Notes under the pieces: generated by a model
Seen by the model: the letters and a program-made list of their open reading frames with translations, nothing else
Told to the model about the DNA's origin: nothing
The model's database searches: none
In this document: positions 16,109 to 24,757 of the stretch, one piece after another
Layout: each line of letters begins with the position of its first letter
Numbering within the stretch: the first letter of the stretch is position 1
Origin: Roseburia_C amylophila
GTDB taxonomy: Bacteria; Bacillota; Clostridia; Lachnospirales; Lachnospiraceae
Reading direction: 5' to 3'
NCBI RefSeq assembly: GCF_025567465.1
Contig: NZ_JAOQKI010000020.1
Location: 1-48,223, forward strand
DNA length: 48,223 nt
Program-made: the position numbers and the translations under genes

Positions 16109-16915
16109 TTACTGTGCTGACATTAAAATTCTGTCATTGTCAAGACGCTTTCCTGCCTGGATGCGGAACTGCTCTAAAAGGCTGTCTACCGTCATTTTCT
16201 TCTTCTCTTCATCCTTTAAATCAAGGACAATATTTCCGGAATCCATCATCAGAATCCGGTTGCCAAGCTCTAGTGCCTGATGCATATTATGGGTTACCAT
16301 AAGACAGGTAATATGATGCTCTGCAATAATTTTTTTCGTCAGTTCCAATACTTTCTCTGCGGTTGCAGGGTCAAGTGCTGCCGTATGCTCATCCAAAAGA
16401 AGAATCTTCGGGGTCACCATCGTTGCCATCAGAAGGGTAAGTGCCTGCCTCTGACCGCCGGATAACAATCCCACCGGCTGCTTCATTCTGTCTTCCAGAC
16501 CCATATCAAGCTGGGATAACAGTTCTCTGAATTTTTCTTTATCGGATTTACGGATTCTGCTGAAAAATGCATTTTCTTTTCCGGATGCACGAAGATATGC
16601 CAGTGCCATATTTTCTTCAATGGTCATATGTGGTGCTGTTCCCTTTAACGGGTCCTGAAACAGATGACCAATGACTTTACTGCGCAAAAATTCTTTCTTA
16701 TATGTAATATCCTCTCCATCTAGAATAATCTGTCCTTCATCTACATAGAACGCACCTGTAATCGCATTAAATGTAGTTGATTTTCCTGCCCCATTACTTC
16801 CTACAATTGTAGCAAAATCTCCATCTTCAAGAACCAGATTCAAATCACACAATGCTTTCTTTTCATTTACGGTTCCCGGATTAAATGTCTTAGATACATG
16901 CTTCATTTCTAACAT
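16109..16915 (-). CDS. trpZ: ABC transporter ATPase of the tryptophan-type uptake system
   Basis: 268 aa. Walker A is G-S-N-G-A-G-K-S-T (38-46), the signature is L-S-G-G-Q-R-Q-A-L (about 145-153), Walker B is I-L-L-L-D-E-H-T-A-A-L-D (about 165-176) and the H-loop is V-T-H-N-M-H. Asp-Glu is followed by His rather than Pro, as in the branch that pairs with TrpY-like permeases. The gene abuts the permease gene, sharing base 16915, and is last in a T-box-controlled operon of binding protein, permease and ATPase. The symbol rests on the operon layout and the Trp T-box. Confidence 0.8.
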   Translation of the reverse strand: MLEMKHVSKTFNPGTVNEKKALCDLNLVLEDGDFATIVGSNGAGKSTTFNAITGAFYVDEGQIILDGEDITYKKEFLRSKVIGHLFQDPLKGTAPHMTIEENMALAYLRASGKENAFFSRIRKSDKEKFRELLSQLDMGLEDRMKQPVGLLSGGQRQALTLLMATMVTPKILLLDEHTAALDPATAEKVLELTKKIIAEHHITCLMVTHNMHQALELGNRILMMDSGNIVLDLKDEEKKKMTVDSLLEQFRIQAGKRLDNDRILMSAQ

Positions 16916-17880
16916 TATCGGTCACCTCCCATTTCCTTTGTATTTGCTTCCGCCAGACGCATATTGTCTTTTAATTTCTTCTGTGCTGCGCTCTTCTGTC
17001 TGACAAACGCTACCTTCTTCTTTAAGAACGGGAATGCAATTGCAATTGCTACGATAATTGCAGAAACCAGTTTCAATGCCTCTGCCGGAACATTCAGTCT
17101 TAATGCAACGGCTACTAAGAAACGATAGAGACAGCTTCCTAATACAACGCCTAATACTCTGCGGAACATGGAGCCTTTTCCGATAATGGATTCTCCGATA
17201 ATCAGGCTGGCAAGTGCGATGGTTACCATACCGGTTCCAAGGTTGATATCGCAGGATTTCTGGTACTGTGCTAATACACCGCCGGATAATGCAGTCATTG
17301 CATTGGCTACACAAAGACCTACGGTAATCGTAAAGGACGGATTAATGCTGGAGGCTTTTACCATGTCAGCATTATCACCGGTTGCCCGGATGGAAAGACC
17401 TAATCTGGTATTTAAAAATGCGGATAAAATCACGCCGATTACCAGTACGATTAATGCTGCCACAATCAGTTTATACCAGCCACCACCAATGGCATTTTTT
17501 GCCATGGTAAATATGGTATTGCAGTTAAACAGGTTCACCTGGGAAGCAAATCCCATGACTGCAATATTAATGGTATAGAGCCCCGTATTTACAATGATTC
17601 CTGCCAGAATTGATTCAATTCCAAGCTTAGTCTGCAGAAATGCTGTGATAAATCCGGAACATACACCGGCTAACATTGCTGCTGCCAGTGCCAGAATCGG
17701 ATGACCCTGTATCGTTACCATGGCACATACGGCACAGCCTAAGGTAAAGCAGCCATCGGTTGACAAATCTGCAATATTTAATATGGAAAATGAAACAAAC
17801 AATGCCAGTGCAACCAGGGCGTATATACACCCTAGCTCTAATGCACTTTGTAAAATGGATATTGTAAATATGGAGCCCAT
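16915..17880 (-). CDS. trpY: ABC transporter permease of the tryptophan-type uptake system
   Basis: 321 aa with about eight to nine hydrophobic segments between residues 5 and 285, the LivH-like branched permease pattern. The cytoplasmic loop L-G-L-S-I-R-A-T-G-D-N-A (about 170-181) is the expected contact with the ATPase. The C-terminus is a basic cytoplasmic tail. It follows the binding-protein gene by 45 bp and overlaps trpZ by one base. In this family the permease works with an ABC_sub_bind (PF04392-type) lipoprotein, as here. Confidence 0.8.
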   Translation of the reverse strand: MGSIFTISILQSALELGCIYALVALALFVSFSILNIADLSTDGCFTLGCAVCAMVTIQGHPILALAAAMLAGVCSGFITAFLQTKLGIESILAGIIVNTGLYTINIAVMGFASQVNLFNCNTIFTMAKNAIGGGWYKLIVAALIVLVIGVILSAFLNTRLGLSIRATGDNADMVKASSINPSFTITVGLCVANAMTALSGGVLAQYQKSCDINLGTGMVTIALASLIIGESIIGKGSMFRRVLGVVLGSCLYRFLVAVALRLNVPAEALKLVSAIIVAIAIAFPFLKKKVAFVRQKSAAQKKLKDNMRLAEANTKEMGGDR

Positions 17881-17925
17881 TCTTTAATCCCCCTGACTAT
17901 CTTATCATACTATCGTTTTATCTTT

Positions 17926-18981
17926 TTATTCAAACTCTTCTGCGGTCTGAATCTCTACTACTTTTTCACACATACCGTCAAATACGCTGTAGTCAATTCC
18001 AAGCTGGCTTGCCACATCTGTATTTACAGTTGCGATTCCGTTGCTCATGGTCTGTACTGCTGTTGTTGCAGGATCTTTCCCATTTACTAAAATATCTACT
18101 ACAATATCTGCTGTTGCAGTACCAAGGTCAACATAGTTTACACCGAATCCACAGAAAGCTCCGTTTAATGCGAAGGAGTCAGCTCCTGCATAATGCGGAA
18201 TGCCTGCTTCTACAAATTTCTCATAAATTGCAAGTTCTGCTGTCATTACGGTGTTATCGGTTGGTGTAAATACGGCATCTACACCGGCTGCAACTAATGC
18301 ATCTGCTGCAAGAGAAATTTCATCATTGGTTGTTCCTGTTTTTTCTACATATTCAACGCCTTTTTTATCAAGATAATCTTTTGCGTCCTGAATTGGAACA
18401 GTGGAAGAATCCTGACTCTTATTATATAAAAGACCTACTTTTTTAATGTCTTTATTTGCTGCAAACATTAAGTCCATTACTGCTTCTGTATTTAATGCAT
18501 CCGATGTTCCGGTGATATTGGAACCAGGTTTATCCATACTTTCAACAAGTCCTGCGGTAACCGGATCACTGACTGCAGAGAATACAACCGGAATCTGATT
18601 TTCTTCTGTTGCTGCCTGCATAATCATTGCGGTTGGTGTTGCGATTGGAATAATCACATCTACATCTTCTGCAACCAGGTCTGTTGCAATCTGGTTTAAG
18701 GTAGAAGAATCTGCCTGACCATTGTAAGTATAATCTTTATAATCAAAAGTAACACCGAGCTCTTTTGCTTTTGCATCCAGCTCTGCTTCTACTGCTTTCT
18801 CAATCTGATTTAAAGAAGCATCATCTACATACTGTACGATACCTACTTTATAAACTTTACCATCTGCTGCAGCCTTCTCTGTTGTTGCTGCATCATTGGA
18901 TGCACTGTTGCTTCCGCATCCTGCCATTGCTGCTACTGCCATAGCCATTGTTAATACTGCTGCCATCATTTTCTTCTTCAT
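17926..18981 (-). CDS. trpX: Substrate-binding lipoprotein, ABC_sub_bind family (TrpX-type)
   Basis: 351 aa when started at the ATG 18981-18979, which follows GAGG and opens a lipoprotein signal peptide with lipobox A-M-A-G-C. The open frame continues upstream into the T-box leader, but that part is not protein. The mature domain has the two-lobe fold of ABC_sub_bind proteins: V-G-I-V-Q-Y-V-D-D near the start, P-I-A-T-P-T-A in lobe one, V-G-L-L-Y-N-K-S-Q-D-S-S between lobes, and a D-N-T-V-M-T motif late. The Trp specifier in the leader makes tryptophan, or a precursor, the likely cargo. Confidence 0.82.
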   Translation of the reverse strand: MKKKMMAAVLTMAMAVAAMAGCGSNSASNDAATTEKAAADGKVYKVGIVQYVDDASLNQIEKAVEAELDAKAKELGVTFDYKDYTYNGQADSSTLNQIATDLVAEDVDVIIPIATPTAMIMQAATEENQIPVVFSAVSDPVTAGLVESMDKPGSNITGTSDALNTEAVMDLMFAANKDIKKVGLLYNKSQDSSTVPIQDAKDYLDKKGVEYVEKTGTTNDEISLAADALVAAGVDAVFTPTDNTVMTAELAIYEKFVEAGIPHYAGADSFALNGAFCGFGVNYVDLGTATADIVVDILVNGKDPATTAVQTMSNGIATVNTDVASQLGIDYSVFDGMCEKVVEIQTAEEFE

Positions 18982-19055
18982 AATTACTACCTCTTCTTTC
19001 TTATATGATTTATTGTTGTTCATAAGAGAAAGCGCTTTTACTGTTTTCCAACAGT

Positions 19056-19322
19056 AAAAAACCGCCTCAAGCTTATGCTTGAGACGGTAATAAAATCTTA
19101 TTATCGCGGTACCACTCATATTGACGAATTGTCCACTCATTCATGTACGAATCATACATGCCGGATTGGTAACGGGTTCGGTTCCCGGTGACGCCTACTG
19201 TTAATTCAGGCCACCCTCGAAAGTCCATTCAGCAAAATCTTCCATACTGCAATTCCACCACCTGCAGCTCTCTTTGATTTCCAATCAAGCTTACTACTCT
19301 TTCTCAACGGTTTCTCTTATTG
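19056..19322 (-). promoter_or_regulatory. T-box riboswitch with TGG (Trp) specifier
   Basis: On the minus strand the leader carries the T-box core AGTGGTACCGCGATAA (19116-19101), upstream Stem I landmarks (AGAGAG near 19269 and a GGTGG loop), and a specifier context GAATGGAC (19230-19223), so the specifier codon is TGG at 19227-19225. The terminator stem CCGTCTCAAGC / GCTTGAGGCGG (19087-19077 / 19072-19062) is followed by TTTTTT. Uncharged tRNA-Trp should allow readthrough into trpXYZ. A conserved-looking extra hairpin (CTGTT...AACAG) follows before the gene. Confidence 0.92.
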
Positions 19323-19327
19323 AAGTT

Positions 19328-19356
19328 AGAATAATACTTTTCTTTCACATTGTCAA
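19328..19356 (-). promoter_or_regulatory. Promoter of the T-box / trpXYZ transcript
   Basis: TTGACA (19356-19351), a 17-bp spacer and TATTCT (19333-19328). The -35 begins only 7 bp after the stop codon of the upstream GTPase gene, and I see no terminator between the two units. Confidence 0.75.
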
Positions 19357-19363
19357 CACTTTT

Positions 19364-20311
19364 TTATGAGAAATATACCAGTTCATCTTCCGGCTTCTCT
19401 GCCGGCTCGATGGATACCGGATAAAGGACAGGTCCTTTTCCTCTGTATTCCTTGGCAAATTCCACATGAACTTCTGCGGTAATATTTATCCATGATTTGT
19501 GACCGATTTCTTCCGACTTCGGATATTTGCATTTAAATCCTAAGAACTGGACATCCTCTACACAACAGGTCATGGCAAAACGTCCCGGCACGAACATGCC
19601 CTTCCTGCTCATCTTTTCCGGATTATATACCAACGCAAGGAATTTGATTTTCTTGCCATCGTATTTCTTCGGATTATCCTGTGCATCCATATACCAGATT
19701 GCATAATCTGCATCCGTAATATCAATGACATCTGCATTGATGTCAAATGGCAGTTCTTCATCGGCACTCTCATCAATTGTTCCATCGGCACGCTCGTATA
19801 CAATCTGTGCCGGACGGTTCTGTGCTTTTACGGCACGGCGGAACTTGCCCTTTGGTGTATTGTCATCACAACGGTTAAAGATTACTACATCTGCCTTAAA
19901 CAACTGCTCCATAATCATGGCACGCATATTAGCAAGATACATTTCAAATGTAGTGGCATCTACGGTTGCCAAGGACTGTACGATTACCCAGCCATCCGGC
20001 ATCTTTGTTTCAAGCAAAGTAGCGATATCCCAGGTACCGTTATACTCAATAAAAATCTGCTCCGGTTTGTATGTTTCCTGAATCTTCTGCAAGGTTTCTG
20101 TTGTAAAATCTTCCTGCTCCTCAATCATTGCAACCTTCGCATTAATGGTATTTAATTTTGCTTCATCATATTCTTCATCACCGTCTTCACAGACAATAAT
20201 TACCGTACGGTTGTCCCCGCCGAAATCATTTTCAAAGAGTGTTTCTTTGATTAATGTGGTCTTACCGCTGTCCATAAATCCGGTAAATAAATATACTGGA
20301 ATCTCCTGCAT
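19364..20311 (-). CDS. G3E (CobW-like) GTPase fused to a TIGR03943-like C-terminal domain
   Basis: 315 aa. Residues 1-200 are a P-loop GTPase: Walker A G-F-M-D-S-G-K-T-T (11-19), the I-E-Y-N-G-T-W switch-like strand, and N-R-C-D as the base-specificity motif. The CxCC metal motif of CobW/ZNG1 proteins is missing and is replaced by E-D-G-D-E-E. Residues about 212-315 (K-Y-D-G-K-K-I-K-F, then M-F-V-P-G-R-F-A-M-T-C-C-V-E-D-V-Q and an ending with V-S-I-E) resemble the C-terminal domain of the TIGR03943/YcgQ family. That resemblance is recognition from memory. It follows the His-rich GTPase by 27 bp in one operon, so a joint role in metal or cofactor delivery is plausible. Confidence 0.75.
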   Translation of the reverse strand: MQEIPVYLFTGFMDSGKTTLIKETLFENDFGGDNRTVIIVCEDGDEEYDEAKLNTINAKVAMIEEQEDFTTETLQKIQETYKPEQIFIEYNGTWDIATLLETKMPDGWVIVQSLATVDATTFEMYLANMRAMIMEQLFKADVVIFNRCDDNTPKGKFRRAVKAQNRPAQIVYERADGTIDESADEELPFDINADVIDITDADYAIWYMDAQDNPKKYDGKKIKFLALVYNPEKMSRKGMFVPGRFAMTCCVEDVQFLGFKCKYPKSEEIGHKSWINITAEVHVEFAKEYRGKGPVLYPVSIEPAEKPEDELVYFS

Positions 20312-20338
20312 GGTTTCCCCTTTCCTGTCTATCGGGCA

Positions 20339-21484
20339 TTATGCAATGCCGAATAATTCTTCAATCTTGTGTTCGTCAATCTTAGAACCAATGACACAGA
20401 GTCTTCCGGTGTAATCCGGCTCTCCATCTCTTAATTCATACTCGCCCGGAACCATATCAAAGTAAATCCAGGAACCATTGACATCCTCTACCATTCCTTT
20501 TGCGCGGAGAATCATGCCATACTCTTCGCTCTCGGATAAGGTCTTTAATACCTCTTCAATCTTCTCACAGGTAAATTTATGCGGAGTCTCTTTGCCCCAG
20601 CTTGTAAATACCTCATCTGCATGATGGTGATGATGATGTTCGTGGTCATGGTCATGGCATCCGCAGGTGCAGTTCTCGCCATGCTCATGATGATGTTCAT
20701 GCTCCTCATGGTCGTGATCGTGATGGTGTTCATGCTCCTCGTGGTCATGGTCATGATGGTGGTGATGCTCATGCTCTTCGTGGTCGTGATCGTGTTCATG
20801 TTCTTCGTGGTCATGGTCATGATGGTGCTCATGTTCTTCCTCTTCTGCTTTATGATGTGCCTCTGCAAGAAGTTTCATCTCAAGAGAGTCCTGTCCTTCC
20901 ATAACTTTGAGAATCTGCTCACCTTTGATGGCATCCCAAGGAGTTGTAATGATTGCAGCCTTGCCATTTAATTCCTGCATCTGTTTTACGCAAAGCTCTA
21001 ACTGCTCCGGTGTTGTGCTCTGGGTTCTGCTTAATACGATTGTTGTTGCAAATTCAATCTGGTTATTGAAGAATTCGCCAAAGGCTTTCATCTGTTTGGA
21101 TGCTTTCTTTGCATTTACAACTGTAACCAGTGCATTTAATTTCACATCCTGCTCTTTTTCTACATCAATAACAGATTTCATTACGTCAGAAAGTTTACCA
21201 ACTCCTGACGGCTCGATTAAGATACGGTCCGGATGGAATTTAGTAATTACTTCATTTAAGTTCTTTCCAAAGTCTCCTACTAGGGAACAGCAGATACATC
21301 CTGAGTTCATCTCGGTAATCTCAATGCCGGAATCCTTTAAGAATCCGCCGTCGATACCGACTTCACCAAATTCATTTTCAATCAGTACCAGCTTCTCACC
21401 AACAAAAGCCTCTTCTATCATTTTCTTGATAAATGTGGTCTTTCCAGCTCCTAAGAAGCCTGAAATAATATCAATTTTTGTCAT
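20339..21484 (-). CDS. G3E (CobW/ZNG1-like) GTPase with long His/Asp/Glu-rich metal-binding insert
   Basis: 381 aa when started at the ATG 21484-21482, which follows AGAAGG at good spacing; a further upstream in-frame start lacks such a site. Walker A is G-F-L-G-A-G-K-T-T (8-16). The family motif G-C-I-C-C (62-66) should bind Zn(II) or another transition metal. E-P-S-G-V-G and S-R-T-Q serve as switch and base motifs. Residues about 218-289 are an extraordinary run of His, Asp and Glu repeats, interrupted by C-T-C-G-C. The CobW C-terminal domain follows to 381. The insert should bind several metal ions. It heads a two-GTPase operon, and the product is probably a metallochaperone. Confidence 0.88.
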   Translation of the reverse strand: MTKIDIISGFLGAGKTTFIKKMIEEAFVGEKLVLIENEFGEVGIDGGFLKDSGIEITEMNSGCICCSLVGDFGKNLNEVITKFHPDRILIEPSGVGKLSDVMKSVIDVEKEQDVKLNALVTVVNAKKASKQMKAFGEFFNNQIEFATTIVLSRTQSTTPEQLELCVKQMQELNGKAAIITTPWDAIKGEQILKVMEGQDSLEMKLLAEAHHKAEEEEHEHHHDHDHEEHEHDHDHEEHEHHHHHDHDHEEHEHHHDHDHEEHEHHHEHGENCTCGCHDHDHEHHHHHHADEVFTSWGKETPHKFTCEKIEEVLKTLSESEEYGMILRAKGMVEDVNGSWIYFDMVPGEYELRDGEPDYTGRLCVIGSKIDEHKIEELFGIA

Positions 21485-21511
21485 TTTAACATCCTTCTTT
21501 CTAATAATTAA

Positions 21512-21578
21512 AGTGTATTTCACACTGAATTGATTTGTCTACCTATTGCAATATAGCAGAAAAAGTAAAATTTCTCAA
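21512..21578 (-). promoter_or_regulatory. Promoter and small dyad upstream of the GTPase operon
   Basis: TTGAGA (21578-21573) and TATATT (21555-21550) are 17 bp apart. In the leader AGTGT/ACACT forms a 5-bp dyad (21512-21526). A metal-responsive repressor would be expected here, but no clear Zur box is visible. Confidence 0.4.
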
Positions 21579-21627
21579 GCAAACCGCGTGAACTTCATAC
21601 AAATTTTATAAATAGCTTTTCTCAATA

Positions 21628-23355
21628 TCAATGGGTATGATAAAGCCCTGCATAAATTCCATTCCGTGCAAGCAGCTCCTCATGGGTGCCCTCTTCTTCG
21701 ATTCCATGCTCAGTCAGCACCAGAATACGCCCTGCATTTTCTATCGTAGAAAGCCTGTGGGCAATTACAAATGTTGTCCGGTTCTTCGCCAGCTTCTCTA
21801 GTGATTCCTGTACCACCTTTTCGCTTTCGTTATCCAGTGCTGAGGTTGCTTCATCAAAAATAAGAATCGGCGGATTCTTTAAAAATACCCGGGCAATGGA
21901 GAGCCGCTGTTTCTGACCGCCGGAAAGTTTTACACCCCGCTGTCCGATATCTGTATCATAACCATCCGGCAGTGATAAAATAAATTCATGGGCATTGGCA
22001 TTCTTTGCTGCCTCAATGACTTCTTGCCTTGTCGCATCCGGTTTGCCATAAGCAATATTTTCAAAAATGGTTCCGGCAAACAAATAAACATCCTGCTGGA
22101 CAATGCCAATGTGGTCTCTTAAACTTTTTAATTTATAGTGGCGGATATCACAGCCATCAATTAAAATTCTGCCCTCTGACACATCATAAAATCTTGGTAT
22201 CAGGCTGCAAAGGGTTGTCTTTCCGGCACCTGAAGTTCCCACCAGTGCCACATAGCTTCCAGCCGGAACTTTCAGATTTATATGTCTTAAAACGCGGCTT
22301 AAATGTTCTTCATACCGGAAGGAAACATCCTGAAATTCTACTTCTCCCCGCACATTTTCCATGACAATGGCATTTTCCTCATCCGAAATATCCGGTTCAA
22401 TGGAAAGAATCTCCATAAACCGTTCAAAGCCGGAATATCCATTCTGGAACTGCTCGGTAAAATCAATCAGCGTCTTAACCGGCTCGGTAAATACATTGAT
22501 ATATAAAAGGAACGTAATCAAATCCGTAATACTCACACTGCCACCCGGAATCCACAGTGCTCCGGCAATCACCACTACTACGGTAATCAACGTGGTAAAT
22601 GCAGTCAGTCCCGCCTGATAACCACCCATAAAGAGATAGCTGTTCTTCTTGGCATCTAAGAAGCCTTTGTTTCCGCGGCTGAATTTTTCCTGTTCGACTT
22701 CTTCATTAGCAAAGGATTTTACTACGCGGATACCGGAAAGGTTGTCCTCTATCTGGCTATTGATATCCGCTATCTTAATACGGTTCTGCCGGAATGCCTT
22801 TTTCATACGCTTATTAAAGAAATATGCATACGCTATCATAAACGGTACCAGTGCAAATGCCGCCACTGTAAGCTTCGGACTGATTCCCATCATAATAACA
22901 AATGCACCAATTATCTTAATCAGGGAAATCACAATATTTTCCGGTCCATGGTGCAGCAGTTCGCTGATATCAAAAAGGTCCGTGGTAATTCTCGCCATCA
23001 GTTGTCCGACCTTCTGATTATCATAAAATGCAAAGGACAGTTTCTGATAATGAGCAAATATTTCTGCCCGCATATCATATTCTATTTTGGCACCCATTAC
23101 ATGACCATTATTAGAAATATAATAATTGCTGTAACACTGAATGGCTACCAACGCCACCATAAACAAAGCAAGCTTTCCGATTGTCTTTACTGCATCCTGC
23201 TCCGGCAGATATACCACTGTTGATGTAATATACCGTACAATCAGCGGAATCACCAGTGCCGCCACTGCTGCTAACAGTGCAAAAAACATATCGATAAAAA
23301 ATACGCCAAGATATGGTTTATAATAAGAAATCATTTTCTTTAAATTCTGCTTCAT
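21628..23355 (-). CDS. ABC exporter half-transporter (membrane domain fused to ATPase)
   Basis: 575 aa, standard length for a homodimeric type IV exporter (MsbA/Sav1866-like). Six membrane helices lie in residues 15-300. The ATPase has Walker A G-T-S-G-A-G-K-T-T (about 364-372), Q-loop V-Q-Q-D-V-Y-L-F-A-G-T, signature L-S-G-G-Q-K-Q-R-L (about 474-482), Walker B I-L-I-F-D-E-A-T-S-A-L-D and H-loop I-A-H-R-L-S. It stands alone, divergent from the two-component system and separated from it by the large inverted repeat. Substrate is unknown; lipid or drug export would be usual. ATG start. Confidence 0.88.
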   Translation of the reverse strand: MKQNLKKMISYYKPYLGVFFIDMFFALLAAVAALVIPLIVRYITSTVVYLPEQDAVKTIGKLALFMVALVAIQCYSNYYISNNGHVMGAKIEYDMRAEIFAHYQKLSFAFYDNQKVGQLMARITTDLFDISELLHHGPENIVISLIKIIGAFVIMMGISPKLTVAAFALVPFMIAYAYFFNKRMKKAFRQNRIKIADINSQIEDNLSGIRVVKSFANEEVEQEKFSRGNKGFLDAKKNSYLFMGGYQAGLTAFTTLITVVVVIAGALWIPGGSVSITDLITFLLYINVFTEPVKTLIDFTEQFQNGYSGFERFMEILSIEPDISDEENAIVMENVRGEVEFQDVSFRYEEHLSRVLRHINLKVPAGSYVALVGTSGAGKTTLCSLIPRFYDVSEGRILIDGCDIRHYKLKSLRDHIGIVQQDVYLFAGTIFENIAYGKPDATRQEVIEAAKNANAHEFILSLPDGYDTDIGQRGVKLSGGQKQRLSIARVFLKNPPILIFDEATSALDNESEKVVQESLEKLAKNRTTFVIAHRLSTIENAGRILVLTEHGIEEEGTHEELLARNGIYAGLYHTH

Positions 23356-23454
23356 CTGTCTATCCCTCTTGCCTTTACCAGCTTATTTTTCATCACAACT
23401 GTCCATCTTATACTGTTTCTTTTGCAAATGCAAGTTTCTTTATGCTACAATGAC

Positions 23455-23981
23455 TTTTATAAACGTGGCGGATTGAAAAAGCTGCCTGCATAAAATAATT
23501 TCGGTTATCCGAAAGATATTTGTTTATGGGATGGAAAATGCCAGTTGTTCTTAGCTGCATGTTTTGCTTGATGATAAACTGTCTTTCCGCTTGCTTTGAC
23601 CGGATATCTGCACTGTCCGCCGGGTGCGGATGCGGTATAAGACCTGCAAGGGGCACTAGGAATTTCGGCAGGCAAAATATTTTGTCCGGCAACCGGTGCA
23701 AATTCACATCCATGTTCATATGCACCTCGCTGGCACGTCCATGTGCCAGCGTTGCCTGTTGCCGGACGAAATTCCAAGTGCCCCTAACAGCCCTTCTTAG
23801 GCATCCGCACTTCGACGGACGGTACAGATAGACTGTCAAACATTGGAAAGACGGTTTTTACAGGCAAAAGCAAAATATGCAGCTTAGAACTACGGTATTT
23901 TATATCCAAAACAAATATCCTTTGGATAACAGAATTATTTTAGCAAGTGCTCCCGTTGTCAATCCGCGCCTTCTATAAATT
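23455..23981. repeat. Giant imperfect inverted repeat (about 240-nt arms)
   Basis: The left arm (about 23455-23693) and the right arm (about 23755-23981) pair along nearly their whole length when one is reverse-complemented. Shared blocks in order include GGATTGA, TAAAATAATT, GATATTTGTTT, AGCTGCAT, TTTTGCTT, TGTCTTTCC or CGTCTTTCC, GTGCGGATGC, GGGGCACT and GGAATTTCG. The centre adds smaller hairpins, among them GCTGGCAC/GTGCCAGC at 23729-23749. Open frames on both strands here look like by-products. The element fills the 646-bp gap between two divergent genes and stops about 20 bp before the next start codon. Confidence 0.8.
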
Positions 23982-24001
23982 AATTGTAAGGAGAAGAAAA
24001 C

Positions 24002-24679
24002 ATGACACATGTACTTCTTGTAGATGATGATACAAGTATCGTTTCCAATTTACGCACTTTCCTGAATCAGGAGGGTTTTCAGGTTACTTCTGCGAATAAC
24101 CAAAAGGAAACCATCGATTTATTAGATTCCGGGCAGTATCACTTTGACTTAGCGCTGCTTGATGTCTCCCTGCCGGATGGAAGCGGCTTTTCTTTGTGCA
24201 GTGCCATCAAGGCAAACTCTGATATTCCTGTCATTTTTCTGACGGCATCGGATGATGAATATAGTGTGGTTGCCGGGCTTGACCTTGGTGCCGATGATTA
24301 TATTCCCAAGCCCTTCCGGCCGAGAGAACTGATTTCCAGAATGAACAGTGTTCTCCGCCGCTGTCACCGTGGCAGCCAGCCGTTGGAATATCATGAACTG
24401 AAAGCTGATACCGTACGTGGACTGGTCTATAAGAATAATGTGGAACTGACTCTTTCCGCCCTGGAATACCGGCTGCTTTTACTCTTTCTTTCCAACCAGG
24501 GCATTGTCCTTACACGAAGCCGTCTCTTAGATGAACTTTGGGATATGGCAGGGGAATTTGTAAATGATAATACCCTTACCGTCTACATCAAAAGGCTCCG
24601 GGAAAAAATCGAAGCCGACCCGGCACACCCGGAATATATCAAAACCATCCGCGGACTGGGCTATAAGCTTGGTGACTAA
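24002..24679 (+). CDS. OmpR-family response regulator
   Basis: 225 aa. The receiver domain has the acidic pocket V-D-D-D (7-10) and phospho-acceptor Asp54 in L-L-D-V-S-L-P-D. T-A-S-D and K-P-F-R-P complete the switch residues. The C-terminal winged helix (about 130-225) ends T-I-R-G-L-G-Y-K-L, typical of OmpR/PhoB proteins. ATG follows AAGGAG. It is followed by a histidine kinase and an ABC transporter in the same direction, the layout of BceRS-BceAB antimicrobial-peptide modules. Its likely target is the tandem GTCAY repeat just before the ABC ATPase gene. Confidence 0.9.
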   Translation: MTHVLLVDDDTSIVSNLRTFLNQEGFQVTSANNQKETIDLLDSGQYHFDLALLDVSLPDGSGFSLCSAIKANSDIPVIFLTASDDEYSVVAGLDLGADDYIPKPFRPRELISRMNSVLRRCHRGSQPLEYHELKADTVRGLVYKNNVELTLSALEYRLLLLFLSNQGIVLTRSRLLDELWDMAGEFVNDNTLTVYIKRLREKIEADPAHPEYIKTIRGLGYKLGD

Positions 24680-24757
24680 TTGAACTGCAAAAAACGCCTG
24701 TTATAAATATGAGTACCATAATAACCGATGAAAATGTATTTTCCCAAAGGAGTCTTT

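Noticed and set aside
18982..19140. N-terminal extension of the TrpX-like protein by 53 residues
   Set aside because: This part of the open frame lies in the T-box leader, including the T-box core and the terminator. The lipoprotein signal and Shine-Dalgarno fix the start at 18981.
20618..20833. Repeated units that might suggest a CRISPR or minisatellite
   Set aside because: No regular spacers. The repeat is explained by the His/Asp/Glu-rich protein segment.
20579..20971. Plus-strand open frame rich in Met and Val across the His-rich gene
   Set aside because: It is the antisense shadow of the His/Asp/Glu codon repeat of the GTPase gene.
23408..23839. 143-aa minus and 103-aa plus open frames in the large inverted repeat
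   Set aside because: They overlap each other antisense, have no convincing start or Shine-Dalgarno, and have no recognisable domain. The inverted-repeat structure explains the long open frames.
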